The notes: generated by a model not told the origin, from the sequence alone. A DNA stretch of 18,313 bases from Actinobacteria bacterium UBA2184 (GCA_002328745.1 DCVQ01000005.1:3420-21732); one strand, 5' to 3'; positions 7,915 to 16,030 are shown, counted from the first letter of the stretch. Program-made: numbers and translations.

Positions 7915-7922
7915 GCGGGCTC
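7900..7922. terminator. Possible hairpin between converging ubiB-family gene and larE
   Basis: GAGC (7900-7903) and CCGC (7907-7910) can pair with GCGG (7915-7918) and GCTC (7919-7922), leaving a TCA bulge and a GTAG loop. The structure covers both stop codons (TAG 7912-7914 and the larE TGA at 7921-7923), and only 6 nt separate the two genes. There is no T-run. It is weaker than the other two convergent hairpins in this window. Confidence 0.3.
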
Positions 7923-8769
7923 AGAAGGCCGACGGCTCCTGATCGGCCCCGTCGCCCTCGCCATCGCCGTCGAGGCCTGTGTCGAACGAACCCGGCCGGT
8001 ACCCCTCGAGGTCCTGCGCCACGAACGAGAACCCCGCGCGCTTGATGTCGGCGGTGAGCTGGTCGCGCAGCGCGAAGGCGCGGTCCATCTCCTCCGGGTC
8101 GACCTCGAGGCGGGCGACATCGCCGTGCGCGCGGACGCGCACCTGCCGCAGGCCGAGCGACCGGGCCGCGGCCTCGGCTGCCACGACGCGATCGATGCCC
8201 TCCTCGGTGATCGGCGTCCCGTACGGGAAGCGCGAGGCGATGCAGGCCATCGAGGGCTTGTCCCAGGTGGGCAGACCGAGCTGCTCGGACAGCGTCCGGA
8301 TCTCGTCCTTGTGGAAGCCGACCTCCAGCAGCGGGCTGACGACGCCGTACTCGCGGGCCGCGCGACGGCCCGGCCGCCGGTCGGCGGTGTCATCCGCGTT
8401 GGTGCCGTCGAGCACCCAGGCGATGCCCCGGGCGTTCGCGACGGTTCGCAGCATGCCGAACATCTCGGCCTTGCAGTAGTAGCAGCGGTCGGTCGGGTTC
8501 GAGTGGAACCGGGGGTCGGCAAGCTCGTAGGTCTCCACCTCGTAGAAGTGCAGGCCGAGCGCGGCGGCGGTCGCGCGCGCCTCGTCGATCTCGGCGGGGG
8601 CGTGCACGTCGGAGACGGCGAGCACCGCGAGCGCGCGGTCGTCGAGGACCGCGTGCGCCGTGAAGGCGAGCAGCGTTGAGTCCACGCCGCCGGAGTAGGC
8701 GATCAGCGCGCTGCCGAGGTTCGACAGGCGGTTCCTGAGCACGTCGTACTTGCGGGCGAGGGCGGGCAC
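7921..8769 (-). CDS. larE: ATP-dependent sacrificial sulfur transferase LarE
   Basis: A 282-residue PP-loop enzyme. LarE adenylates and then donates its own cysteine sulfur to a nicotinate-derived intermediate in synthesis of the nickel-pincer nucleotide of lactate racemase and related enzymes. The pyrophosphatase-type ATP loop is SGGVDST at residues 26-32. A conserved DRCYYCK lies at 94-100. The segment KPSMACIASRFPYG contains Cys176, the same number as the sacrificial cysteine known in Lactobacillus plantarum LarE, so the single-use mechanism appears retained. The C-terminus ends in an acidic Asp/Gly tail (DTGLDGDGEGDGADQE). The start is GTG at 8767-8769 with GGAAGGA 4 nt upstream. The gene is divergent from acsA. 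The usual partners larB and larC are not in this window. I see no other PP-loop family that fits better. Confidence 0.9.
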   Translation of the reverse strand: MPALARKYDVLRNRLSNLGSALIAYSGGVDSTLLAFTAHAVLDDRALAVLAVSDVHAPAEIDEARATAAALGLHFYEVETYELADPRFHSNPTDRCYYCKAEMFGMLRTVANARGIAWVLDGTNADDTADRRPGRRAAREYGVVSPLLEVGFHKDEIRTLSEQLGLPTWDKPSMACIASRFPYGTPITEEGIDRVVAAEAAARSLGLRQVRVRAHGDVARLEVDPEEMDRAFALRDQLTADIKRAGFSFVAQDLEGYRPGSFDTGLDGDGEGDGADQEPSAF

Positions 8770-8868
8770 GGTGTCCTTCCGAACGGATACCGGATAATCC
8801 TACACGAGAGCGCCGCAGCGCAAAGGGGGAATAGGCCATAACGACACCGACCTCAAGGAGGCCGATCG

Positions 8869-10860
8869 ATGGCTGACGACGCACGCGCAGGAATCGAGCA
8901 TCTGAGCGCCGATGTCCGGGTGGTCCCGCCGCCCCCGGGATTCGCCGCTGCCGCGGTCGTTCCCGATGTCGAGGCGTACCGCGCGCTGTACCGGCGGTCC
9001 CTGGACGACCCCGAGGGCTTCTGGGGAGATGCCGCACGGGAGGAGCTCGACTGGATCGAGCCGTTCACGAAGGTCACCGAGGGAGACTTCGACTCGCTCG
9101 ACGTGCGCTGGTTTTCCGACGGTGTGCTGAACGTCTCGGCCAACTGCCTCGACCGGCATCTCGGCACCTGGCGGCGCAACAAGGCCGCGCTCATCTGGGA
9201 AGGCGACGACGGCACCTCGCGCACGTTCACGTATCAGCAGCTGCATCACGAGGTGAGCCGGTTCGCCAACGTGCTGCGCAAGAAGGGCGTGGAGCGCGGC
9301 GACCGCGTGGCGATCTATCTGCCGATGATCCCCGAGCTCCCCATCGCGATGCTCGCGTGCGCACGCATCGGCGCGATCCACTCGGTGGTGTTCGGCGGCT
9401 TCTCGGCGAGCGCGCTGCGCGAGCGCATCCAGGACTGCGGTGCGCGCATCCTCGTGACAGCCGACGAGGGCATCCGTGGCGGCCGCAAGGTCGCCCTCAA
9501 GGTCGCGGCCGACGAGGCGCTGTTCGAGTGCCCGAGCGTCCTGGCGTGCATCGTCGTGCGGCGCGGAGCCGGCGACGTGGACATGGAGCCGGGGCGCGAC
9601 ACGTGGTGGCACCAGGAGGTCTCGGCGCCGGAGGTACGCAAGCCCTGCGCGCCGGAGCCGATGGGCGCCGAGGACCCGCTGTTCATCCTGTACACGTCGG
9701 GTTCCACCGGCAAGCCGAAGGGCGTGCTGCACACCACCGCGGGCTACCTGCTGTTCGCGGCGCTCAGCTTCAAGACGGTCATGGACTACCGCGACGAGGA
9801 CGTGTTCTGGTGCACCGCCGATATCGGCTGGGTCACGGGTCACAGCTACATCCTCTACGGCCCGCTCGCCGCGGGCGCGACGTCGCTCATGTTCGAGGGC
9901 GTGCCGACGTACCCCGACCCCGGGCGCTTCTGGGCGGTCGTGGAGAAGTATCGCGTCAACACCTTCTACACGGCGCCGACGGCCATCCGGGCGCTCATGC
10001 GTCACGGCTCCGGCTGGCCGCAGCGCTACGACCTCTCGTCACTCCGGCTCCTGGGCACGGTGGGCGAGCCGATCAACCCCGAGGTCTGGGAGTGGTACTA
10101 CGAGACGATCGGCCACGGCGAGGTGCCCATCGTGGACACCTACTGGCAGACCGAGACGGGCGGCTTCCTCATCACGCCGTTCCCGGGAGCGACGCCGCTC
10201 AAGCCGGGGTCGGCATCGTGGCCGTTCTTCGGCGTGGACCCCGAAGTGGTGCGTGAGGACGGCAGCCGCGCGGAGCCGGGCGAGGGTGGTTACCTCACGG
10301 TCCGCAAGCCGTGGCCCGGCATCCTGCGGGGGACCTGGGGCGACCCGGACCACAGCCGCATGCGCGAGGTGTACTTCACTCGGTTCCCGGGCCGCTACTT
10401 CACCGGCGATGGCGCGCGGGTGGACGCGGACGGCGACTACTGGCTTCTCGGCCGCGTCGACGACGTGATCAATGTGAGCGGTCACCGGCTCGGCACCGCC
10501 GAGATCGAGAGCGCGCTGGTGAGCCACGACGCCGTGAGCGAGGCGGCCGTGGTGGGCTTCCCGCACCCGGTGAAGGGCGAGGGCATCCACGCGTACGTGG
10601 TGCTCCGCGACGGGTCGGTTGCGAGCGACGATCTGTCGACCATCCTCGCCGGACACGTGCGCAAGCTCATCGGCCCGATCGCCAAACCCGACCGGATCCA
10701 GTTCGCGCACGATCTGCCCAAGACGCGCAGCGGCAAGATAATGCGACGGATTCTGCGTAAGATAGCAGCAGGGGAACGCGACCTCGAAGCGTTCGGGGAC
10801 CTCTCGACGCTGGGCGACCCGAAGGTCGTGAAGGACCTGCTCGGTGGAGCGGGAACGTAA
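8869..10860 (+). CDS. acsA: Acetyl-CoA synthetase (AMP-forming)
   Basis: A 663-residue ANL-superfamily enzyme that converts acetate, ATP and CoA to acetyl-CoA, AMP and PPi in the cytoplasm. Length and motifs match the family: an N-terminal acetyl-CoA-synthetase extension (PDVEAYRALYRRSLDDPEGFW); MIPELPIAMLACARIGAIHSVVFGGFSA without gaps; the phosphate-binding loop YTSGSTGKPKG at residues 275-285; TYWQTETGG at 424-432; the hinge region LLGRVDDVINVSGHRLGT; and the C-terminal PKTRSGKIMRR with catalytic Lys623. That lysine is the known target of reversible acetylation in this family, although no acetyltransferase gene is in view. The start is supported by AAGGAGG at 8855-8861, 7 nt upstream. The next gene follows after 10 nt. 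Propionyl-CoA synthetase is a possible alternative that sequence reading cannot fully exclude. Confidence 0.95.
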   Translation: MADDARAGIEHLSADVRVVPPPPGFAAAAVVPDVEAYRALYRRSLDDPEGFWGDAAREELDWIEPFTKVTEGDFDSLDVRWFSDGVLNVSANCLDRHLGTWRRNKAALIWEGDDGTSRTFTYQQLHHEVSRFANVLRKKGVERGDRVAIYLPMIPELPIAMLACARIGAIHSVVFGGFSASALRERIQDCGARILVTADEGIRGGRKVALKVAADEALFECPSVLACIVVRRGAGDVDMEPGRDTWWHQEVSAPEVRKPCAPEPMGAEDPLFILYTSGSTGKPKGVLHTTAGYLLFAALSFKTVMDYRDEDVFWCTADIGWVTGHSYILYGPLAAGATSLMFEGVPTYPDPGRFWAVVEKYRVNTFYTAPTAIRALMRHGSGWPQRYDLSSLRLLGTVGEPINPEVWEWYYETIGHGEVPIVDTYWQTETGGFLITPFPGATPLKPGSASWPFFGVDPEVVREDGSRAEPGEGGYLTVRKPWPGILRGTWGDPDHSRMREVYFTRFPGRYFTGDGARVDADGDYWLLGRVDDVINVSGHRLGTAEIESALVSHDAVSEAAVVGFPHPVKGEGIHAYVVLRDGSVASDDLSTILAGHVRKLIGPIAKPDRIQFAHDLPKTRSGKIMRRILRKIAAGERDLEAFGDLSTLGDPKVVKDLLGGAGT

Positions 10861-10870
10861 GGGGGACATC

Positions 10871-11821
10871 GTGAACGACGAACCGACACTCGACGGACAG
10901 GACATGGATTCGATGGGCGATACCGCCGTGATGCCTGCGGTGCCCGACGGGGCGGCTGCGCCCGCGGAAGCTGCGGGTGGACCGGTGTCCGGCGTACCCG
11001 GTAAGAAACGCATCCCCGTATGGGCGTACGTCGTGGCGGGGGTCGCGGTCGTCGGACTCGCGCTCGGCGCCGGACTGCTCGTGGGCGGACTCGGTGATGA
11101 CGGGGAGGCCGATACGACAACCGTAGCGGAGGCCGACACCGAGGCGGAAGCTGACACGACGATCGCGGTGCCGGATCTGCGCGGGATGACGATCGACCGC
11201 GCCACGTCCGATATCACGGCCGCCGGCCTGGCCGTGGGCGAAATCGCGTATGTGGTGGCCGAGGACACGGTGGCGCCGGCCGGGACCGTCATCAGTCACG
11301 ATCCGCTCCCGGGAGCCGAGGTGGAGCCGGGTTCGTCCGTCGCTCTCGTGATCGCTCTGGCTCCGGTGGTGGAGGACGACGACGCGGACGACGACAGCTC
11401 GTCGGGCGGGGGAACCTCGACCGACCCGCCGGCGGCGCCCGAGGACGTCACCGCGGATGACTTCGAGCTGCTGCTCGTGCAGCCGAAGTTCATCGCTCCC
11501 GAGCTGATCGTGCTGCCCCAGTGGCAGACGGTGCTCGAGCACACCGGCGCGGAGGCCGAGTGGACGAGCGGTGCGATCACGCTCGGCTCCGGCGAGAAGC
11601 GGATCATCCTCACCGGTGACGGCCCTGCCGGCTACCTCGTCGGCGTGCATTCGTGGGGCGCTGGCGATACCGACTGGCATCTCCGGTCCCTCGTGGTGTC
11701 CGCCCCCGGAGGCGCATCGTTCGAGACGGAACTCGACGTGGCTGCCGGAACCCACACGTTCCGCGTGAAGTCGCAGGACACCTCCGTGCTCTGGACGGTG
11801 ACCGTACAGGAGAAGAAGTAG
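10871..11821 (+). CDS. Membrane-anchored protein with a single PASTA domain
   Basis: A 316-residue protein starting at GTG 10871, preceded by AAGGGGG (10859-10865). A longer in-frame start at 10844 would overlap acsA and has no good site. The first 45 residues are acidic and Ala/Pro/Gly-rich and probably cytoplasmic. A transmembrane helix follows KKRIPVW (about residues 50-73). After a Thr/Glu/Asp linker comes one PASTA-like domain (VPDLRGMTIDRATSDI, then PGAEVEPGSSVALVI at its end), the fold that binds muropeptides or beta-lactams in PknB and PBP2x. An Asp/Ser/Gly linker leads to a C-terminal domain of about 120 residues, probably beta-rich, which I do not recognise. No kinase or transpeptidase domain is attached. 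It may sense or organise the cell wall. The short gap suggests cotranscription with acsA, an unexpected pairing. Confidence 0.85.
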   Translation: MNDEPTLDGQDMDSMGDTAVMPAVPDGAAAPAEAAGGPVSGVPGKKRIPVWAYVVAGVAVVGLALGAGLLVGGLGDDGEADTTTVAEADTEAEADTTIAVPDLRGMTIDRATSDITAAGLAVGEIAYVVAEDTVAPAGTVISHDPLPGAEVEPGSSVALVIALAPVVEDDDADDDSSSGGGTSTDPPAAPEDVTADDFELLLVQPKFIAPELIVLPQWQTVLEHTGAEAEWTSGAITLGSGEKRIILTGDGPAGYLVGVHSWGAGDTDWHLRSLVVSAPGGASFETELDVAAGTHTFRVKSQDTSVLWTVTVQEKK

Positions 11822-11855
11822 CGCGACCGGCCCGTCAGGGCTAGCGGGCCGCGCG
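11822..11855. terminator. GC-rich hairpin between converging PASTA-protein and glnD genes
   Basis: CGGCCCG (11828-11834) pairs with CGGGCCG (11845-11851) around a 10-nt loop. CGCG (11822-11825) pairs with CGCG (11852-11855) beyond a two-base AC bulge, giving 11 pairs in all. It begins right after the TAG of the plus-strand gene (11819-11821) and covers the glnD stop (11841-11843). No T-run follows on the plus strand; on the minus strand a moderately T-rich stretch (CTACTTCTTCTCC) follows. A shared terminator for both transcripts is the natural reading. Confidence 0.5.
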
Positions 11856-14201
11856 TCTCGGATCGGCGCTTGACGGTGCCCTTGCTGCGGCCAGCAGCGA
11901 GGGCACCAGCGTCTCCGCGAGCGTTTCGGGCGACGGCGGCCGGCCGTAGGCGTCCACGACCTCGAAGACGTCGTCGGCCACTCCGGCGGTCGTCGTGACG
12001 GTGGCGCGCCGGATGTCGAGCGAGGCCGCCTGAAACGCCCGGGCGAGGTCGTGCAGCAGCCCGACCCGGTCGGACGCGCGCACCCGCACGGGCGTGTGGT
12101 AACCCCCCGGCTCTCCGACCTCGACCGCGGCCTCGGCGGGCCGGCGCCGCGCGCGCGACGGGTAGTGGCGCCGACGCTCCTCGAGGCGCTCGTTGAGGGG
12201 GAGCGCCCCGCCGAGCGCCGAGCGTAACGTGCGCTCGAGCGTCTCCCAGGTGGCCGCGCCCACCGCGGCGAGCGTGACGGGCTCGACGATGAACGTGTCG
12301 AGCGCGATGCCGCTTCGGTCGGTGAAGGCCTCGGCCGAGAGCGCGCCAAGCCCCGAGAGTGCGAGCGCGCCGCTCACGGTGGCGAAGAGCCCGGGCCGGT
12401 CGCGTGCGACGACGTCCACGAGCCAGGTGCCGGCAACGCGGCCGGCCTCGACGCCGATGGCAACATCGCCGAGTGCCGAGGGGCCTGCGAGCCGCTGCAC
12501 CAGGCGTGCGTCGCGCAGCACCTCCTCGGGCGTTCTGCGCTCGAGGTAGCGGAGCGGCGCGCCCTCGATGAAGCGAAGCTGGGTGCGCGACGCCCCGACC
12601 GCGAGCGCGCGGCGCGTTGCCTCGGCTCGCACGGCCGAGGCGCGGGCCACGATGTCGGCCCCGTCGGTCTCCGCGGAGAGCGCGGCGTCGATCTTGCCGG
12701 CCAGCTCGGCGACGAGGGCCGCGCGCCAGGGCGTCCAGACGCCCTCGCCGGTGGCGCGCATGTCGGCCGCGGTGAGCGCGAAGAGCGGCGCGACGAGCGC
12801 CGGGTCGCCGATGCGGGCCGCGGCGTCGAGCACCACGTCCTCGTCGGTGAGGTCGCGCGTGGCGGTCTCCGAGAGCAGCAGGTGCTCGCGGACGAGCGCC
12901 GCCGCCATCCCCGCCGTCTCCGCGTCGAGTCCCAGCCTGCGGGCCGCCACGGCTGCTGCTCCAGCGCCCCGGCCCGAGTGGTCGGGGGCGGGCTCGGCCT
13001 TCCCGGCGTCGTGGGCGAGCGCAGCCACCACGAGCGCGTCGCGGACGTGCCCGGCCCCGGGGAGCAGCCCGGCCGGCGTGCCGGGGTCGAGCGCCGCCAC
13101 GAGGGCACGCAGGCAGTGAGCGCCCACGGTGTAGCGGTGGGAGAGTCCCGGCCGCCGGAGCGTCATCAGCGCGCCGAAGCCCGGCAGGGCGGCGTCGAGC
13201 CGAAGCGCGTACGCGGCCCGCTCGAGCGCGTCGAGGCCCTCGTCGCCGCGCACCGCGAGCGCATCGGTCTCGCGGAGCGAGAGGGGTGTGGCATCCGCGC
13301 GGCCGCCGCCGCCGTTCGCGCGGCTTCCGGCCCGACCGGCGCCCCGAACGGCCGCCCGCTCCCGCACGGCGAGCAGCGTGTGGTGCACGCGCTCGAGCGA
13401 GCGCTGCACCGCGTCGGCGTCGAATGCCGGGTCGAGCGCGTCTTCGAGGTCCATCGCGTTGCGCGCACCGCGGTGCGCGCGGTGCAGCAGCCAGCGAGCC
13501 GTCGTGAGCACCGCCTGGGCGTCGCGGAGCCCGAGCAGCTCATCCGACCGGAGCGCTCCGGAGCCGACGAGCCCGCCCGGCGTCTGCGCGGGGGCGCCGC
13601 TTGCGATGGCGGCGCGCCACACCAGCTCGTCGATGTCGCGCTGGCCGCCAGCGCCGTCCTTGAGGTCGGGCTCGAGCAGGTAGGGCGACCCCGGCCGGTC
13701 GCGCGCCTCGATGGACGCCAGCAGCCGTGTCGCCTCCTTCCGCACGCGCCGGAACACCTCGGCGAGCGCGCGGTCGGCGAGCGTCTCGTCGCCCGCCAGG
13801 AACCGCGCCGTGAGGAACGCCGTCGCCGTGGGCAGGTCGTCGCGCACGGCGCGCGCCTGCTGCGCGGGCGTGCGGATCTGGTGGCCGAGCTCGAGCCCCG
13901 CGTCCCACAGGGGGTAGAAGAGCCCCCGGACGAGCGGTTCGAGGTCGCGTGCGGCGCCCGGCGAGATCACCAGCAGGTCCACGTCCGAGTGCGGGAGCAG
14001 CCGCCGTGCCCCGTACCCTCCGAGCGCGAAGAGCGCGAACGGCGCTCCGGCGCGAGCGGAGGCCGCCCTCGACTGTGCGAGGACGGCCTCGTCGGTGAGG
14101 TCGGCAAGCGCGCGAGCGGCGGTGGGGCCGGGCTCGGCCGTCGCGACGAGCTCCGCGCGCCGCGTGAGAAACCAGCCGAGCGGTCCGACCGCCACTGCCA
14201 T
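11841..14201 (-). CDS. glnD: Bifunctional uridylyltransferase/uridylyl-removing enzyme GlnD
   Basis: A 786-residue nitrogen sensor that would attach UMP to PII when glutamine is low and remove it when glutamine is high. Domains in order: a nucleotidyltransferase domain with GGYGARRLLPHSDVDLL at residues 61-77, whose Asp pair binds metal; a helical GlnD linker; an HD phosphohydrolase domain with AHDAGK (His397-Asp398), which performs deuridylylation; and two C-terminal ACT domains (VDVVARDRPGLFATVSGALA and VRVRASDRVGLLHDLARAF), which bind glutamine. All four parts look intact. It is somewhat shorter than the roughly 890-residue E. coli protein. The ATG at 14201 has AAGG 5 nt upstream, overlapping the stop of glnB, so translation is likely coupled. 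It is the last gene of the amtB-glnB-glnD operon. Its predicted substrate, Tyr51 of PII, is encoded next door. Confidence 0.95.
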   Translation of the reverse strand: MAVAVGPLGWFLTRRAELVATAEPGPTAARALADLTDEAVLAQSRAASARAGAPFALFALGGYGARRLLPHSDVDLLVISPGAARDLEPLVRGLFYPLWDAGLELGHQIRTPAQQARAVRDDLPTATAFLTARFLAGDETLADRALAEVFRRVRKEATRLLASIEARDRPGSPYLLEPDLKDGAGGQRDIDELVWRAAIASGAPAQTPGGLVGSGALRSDELLGLRDAQAVLTTARWLLHRAHRGARNAMDLEDALDPAFDADAVQRSLERVHHTLLAVRERAAVRGAGRAGSRANGGGGRADATPLSLRETDALAVRGDEGLDALERAAYALRLDAALPGFGALMTLRRPGLSHRYTVGAHCLRALVAALDPGTPAGLLPGAGHVRDALVVAALAHDAGKAEPAPDHSGRGAGAAAVAARRLGLDAETAGMAAALVREHLLLSETATRDLTDEDVVLDAAARIGDPALVAPLFALTAADMRATGEGVWTPWRAALVAELAGKIDAALSAETDGADIVARASAVRAEATRRALAVGASRTQLRFIEGAPLRYLERRTPEEVLRDARLVQRLAGPSALGDVAIGVEAGRVAGTWLVDVVARDRPGLFATVSGALALSGLGALSAEAFTDRSGIALDTFIVEPVTLAAVGAATWETLERTLRSALGGALPLNERLEERRRHYPSRARRRPAEAAVEVGEPGGYHTPVRVRASDRVGLLHDLARAFQAASLDIRRATVTTTAGVADDVFEVVDAYGRPPSPETLAETLVPSLLAAARAPSSADPRRAAR

Positions 14202-14208
14202 CGCCGCC

Positions 14209-14547
14209 TTAGAGTGCGTCCGGACCGCGCTCGCCGGTGCGGATGCGCACCGCGCTCTCGCAGTCGTACGTGAACACCTTGCCGTCGCCGATCTTGCCGC
14301 TGCGCGCCGCCTCCACGATGGCGTCTTCGACCTTGGGCGCCAGGTCGTCGTCCACGACGACCTCGATCTTCACCTTCGGCACGAAGTCCACCGTGTACTC
14401 GGCGCCGCGGAACACCTCCACGTGCCCCTTCTGACGCCCGAAACCCTTCACCTCGTAGGCGGTGAGCCCGGTGATGCCGAGCGCGTGCAGCGCTTCCTTC
14501 ACGTCGTCGAGCCGGTAGGGCTTGATGACTGCTTCGATCTTCTTCAT
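14209..14547 (-). CDS. glnK: Nitrogen regulatory protein PII (GlnB/GlnK type)
   Basis: A 112-residue PII signalling protein, exactly the usual length. PII trimers bind ATP, ADP and 2-oxoglutarate and control the ammonium channel and other targets. The T-loop region reads GFGRQKGHVEVFRGAEYTVDF, with Tyr51 (in GAEYTV), the residue uridylylated by GlnD. The B-loop is SGKIGDGKVF, with Ser where Thr is usual. The end is ESAVRIRTGERGPDAL, typical of the family. I chose ATG 14547 because AGGAGG lies 6 nt upstream and MKKIEAVIKPYRLDDVK is the canonical N-terminus; a longer ORF adds unrelated residues. It starts 25 nt after amtB and ends 7 nt before glnD. Linkage to amtB favours the name glnK over glnB, but the two cannot be separated by sequence alone. 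Confidence 0.95.
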   Translation of the reverse strand: MKKIEAVIKPYRLDDVKEALHALGITGLTAYEVKGFGRQKGHVEVFRGAEYTVDFVPKVKIEVVVDDDLAPKVEDAIVEAARSGKIGDGKVFTYDCESAVRIRTGERGPDAL

Positions 14548-14572
14548 GTCGTGCCTCCTCTCGTGCGGCCGG

Positions 14573-15874
14573 TCAGGCCACGGTCTCGGTCTGGACGAAG
14601 TCGGGATACGCGCGGTTTCCATGCTCGCCGATATCCAGGCCCTCGAGCTCTTCTTCCTCGCTCACGCGGACACCCATGATCGCCTTGATCGCGAGCCACA
14701 TCACCAGCGAGATCGCGAACACGAACGCGCCGACCGCCGCGATGCCCGCGGCCTGATTGCCGAGCAGCTCGAACCCGCCGCCGAAGAACAGGCCGTCGCC
14801 GGTGGTGCCGGGGGCGATGGCGTCCTGTGCGAACAGGCCCACCGCGAGCGTGCCGAAGATACCGCCCATGCCGTGCACTGCGATCGCGCCCACCGGATCG
14901 TCGAGCTTCACCCTGTCCAGCAGCAGCACGCCGAGCACGATGAGCACGCCGGCCACCGCGCCGATGACGAGCGAGCTGCCCACGCTTACGAACGCGCAGC
15001 CCGCCGTGATGCCCACGAGGCCGCCGAGGGCGCCGTTGATCGTCATGCCGAGGTCGGGCTTACCGAGCAGCTTCCACGCGAGCGCGGTCGCCGCAAGCGC
15101 GCCCGCCGCCGCTGACATGCTCGTGGTGACGATGATGTGCGAGATAGCCATCGGATCGGCTGCCATCGTGCTGCCCGGATTGAAGCCGAACCAGCCGAAC
15201 CACAGGATGAGCGCGCCGGTGAGGGCCGAGGTCATGTTGTGGCCGGGGATGGCGCGCGCCTTGCCGTCCTTCCCGAACTTGCCGATGCGCGGGCCGAGCA
15301 CGAGCACGCCCGCGAGGGCCGCCCACGCTCCCACCGAGTGCACCACCGTCGACCCGGCGAAGTCCCAGAAGCCGAGCGAGGCGAGCCAGCCGCCGCCCCA
15401 CACCCAGTGCCCGACCATCGGGTAGACGAACGCCACGAGCAGGAACGAGAAGACGATGAACGACGCGTACTTGATGCGCTCGGCCACCGCGCCGGAGACG
15501 ATGGTGGCGGCTGTGGCGGCGAAGACCAGCTGGAAGAAGAACTTCGCCATGAGCGGCACGCCGGTCCAACTGATCGCCGAGTACACGCCCTCGTAGGCGT
15601 CGCCCACCGCGGGGCTGTTATCGGCGCCGCCGAGCGCGAAGAGCCCCTTCATGCCGAGGAACCCGTTGCCGTCGCCGTACATCAGGCCCCACCCGATGGC
15701 GAAGAACGCGATCGAGGCGATGGCGAACACCACGAAGTTCTTGGAGATGATGTTCACGGTGTTCTTGGCCCGCGCGAAGCCGGACTCGACGAGTCCGAAG
15801 CCGAGGTTCATGAAGAACACCAGCATGCCCGCGACGAGCACCCATACGGTGTCGAGTGCTATCTGGACGTCCAT
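14573..15874 (-). CDS. amt: Ammonium transporter AmtB
   Basis: A 433-residue Amt/MEP/Rh family channel with about eleven membrane helices. It starts directly with the first helix (VLVAGMLVFFMNLGFGLVESGF) and, as in many Gram-positive homologues, has no cleavable signal. The twin pore histidines are His179 (in STVVHSVGAW) and His334 (in IAVHGMGGIFGTLAVG). The conserved DFAGS Asp-containing motif that helps recruit ammonium precedes His179. FGWFGFNPGS is also diagnostic. The cytoplasmic tail (EEEELEGLDIGEHGNRAYPDF) is the conserved region that interacts with PII. The ATG at 15874 has a purine-rich GGAGGAAGGGAAG stretch upstream. The ORF could be extended far upstream through the antisense of uvrA, but that part is shadow. 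It heads the amt-glnK-glnD operon and is divergent from uvrA. Its leader contains inverted repeats (15905-15970). Confidence 0.95.
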   Translation of the reverse strand: MDVQIALDTVWVLVAGMLVFFMNLGFGLVESGFARAKNTVNIISKNFVVFAIASIAFFAIGWGLMYGDGNGFLGMKGLFALGGADNSPAVGDAYEGVYSAISWTGVPLMAKFFFQLVFAATAATIVSGAVAERIKYASFIVFSFLLVAFVYPMVGHWVWGGGWLASLGFWDFAGSTVVHSVGAWAALAGVLVLGPRIGKFGKDGKARAIPGHNMTSALTGALILWFGWFGFNPGSTMAADPMAISHIIVTTSMSAAAGALAATALAWKLLGKPDLGMTINGALGGLVGITAGCAFVSVGSSLVIGAVAGVLIVLGVLLLDRVKLDDPVGAIAVHGMGGIFGTLAVGLFAQDAIAPGTTGDGLFFGGGFELLGNQAAGIAAVGAFVFAISLVMWLAIKAIMGVRVSEEEELEGLDIGEHGNRAYPDFVQTETVA

Positions 15875-15904
15875 ACGCTTCCCTTCCTCCCGGTCGTTGT
15901 GGCT

Positions 15905-15970
15905 GGATGCCCCCCACATGCGCCGTTGCTGCAGGGGGCATCCCTCATCACCCAGGGTGGGGGCGGGATG
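15905..15970 (-). promoter_or_regulatory. Inverted-repeat cluster upstream of the ammonium transporter operon
   Basis: GGATGCCCCC (15905-15914) is the exact reverse complement of GGGGGCATCC (15934-15943), giving a 10-bp stem. CATCCC (15939-15944), which overlaps the second arm, can instead pair with GGGATG (15965-15970), so the two structures exclude each other. Between them CACCCAGGGTG (15949-15959) is an 11-nt odd palindrome. The cluster lies about 30-95 nt before the amt ATG. It could be a protein operator for nitrogen control or an RNA attenuator. I recognise no known riboswitch and no T-run, and found no convincing promoter to show whether it is transcribed. Confidence 0.45.
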
Positions 15971-16030
15971 TTTCGGTGGTGTGTCGCACCGGTGAAGGTT
16001 GCGCGGCACACGCCCCCTCGCGCCGCCGCG

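Noticed and set aside
2956..7923. General reassignment of TGA to an amino acid (as in some code-variant bacteria)
   Set aside because: TGA ends the ABC ATPase, the permease, the small protein at 6203, larE and amt at the expected family lengths, and tryptophan is encoded by TGG throughout.
8770..8868. Promoters in the larE/acsA divergent gap
   Set aside because: TAGGAT (minus) and CATAAC (plus) resemble -10 hexamers, but neither has a credible -35 at the right distance, so no promoter feature is listed.
12882..14273. Long plus-strand ORF (463 codons) opposite glnD
   Set aside because: It is antisense to an intact glnD, is Arg/Gly/Ala-rich, and has no motif. Long shadow ORFs are expected at this GC content.
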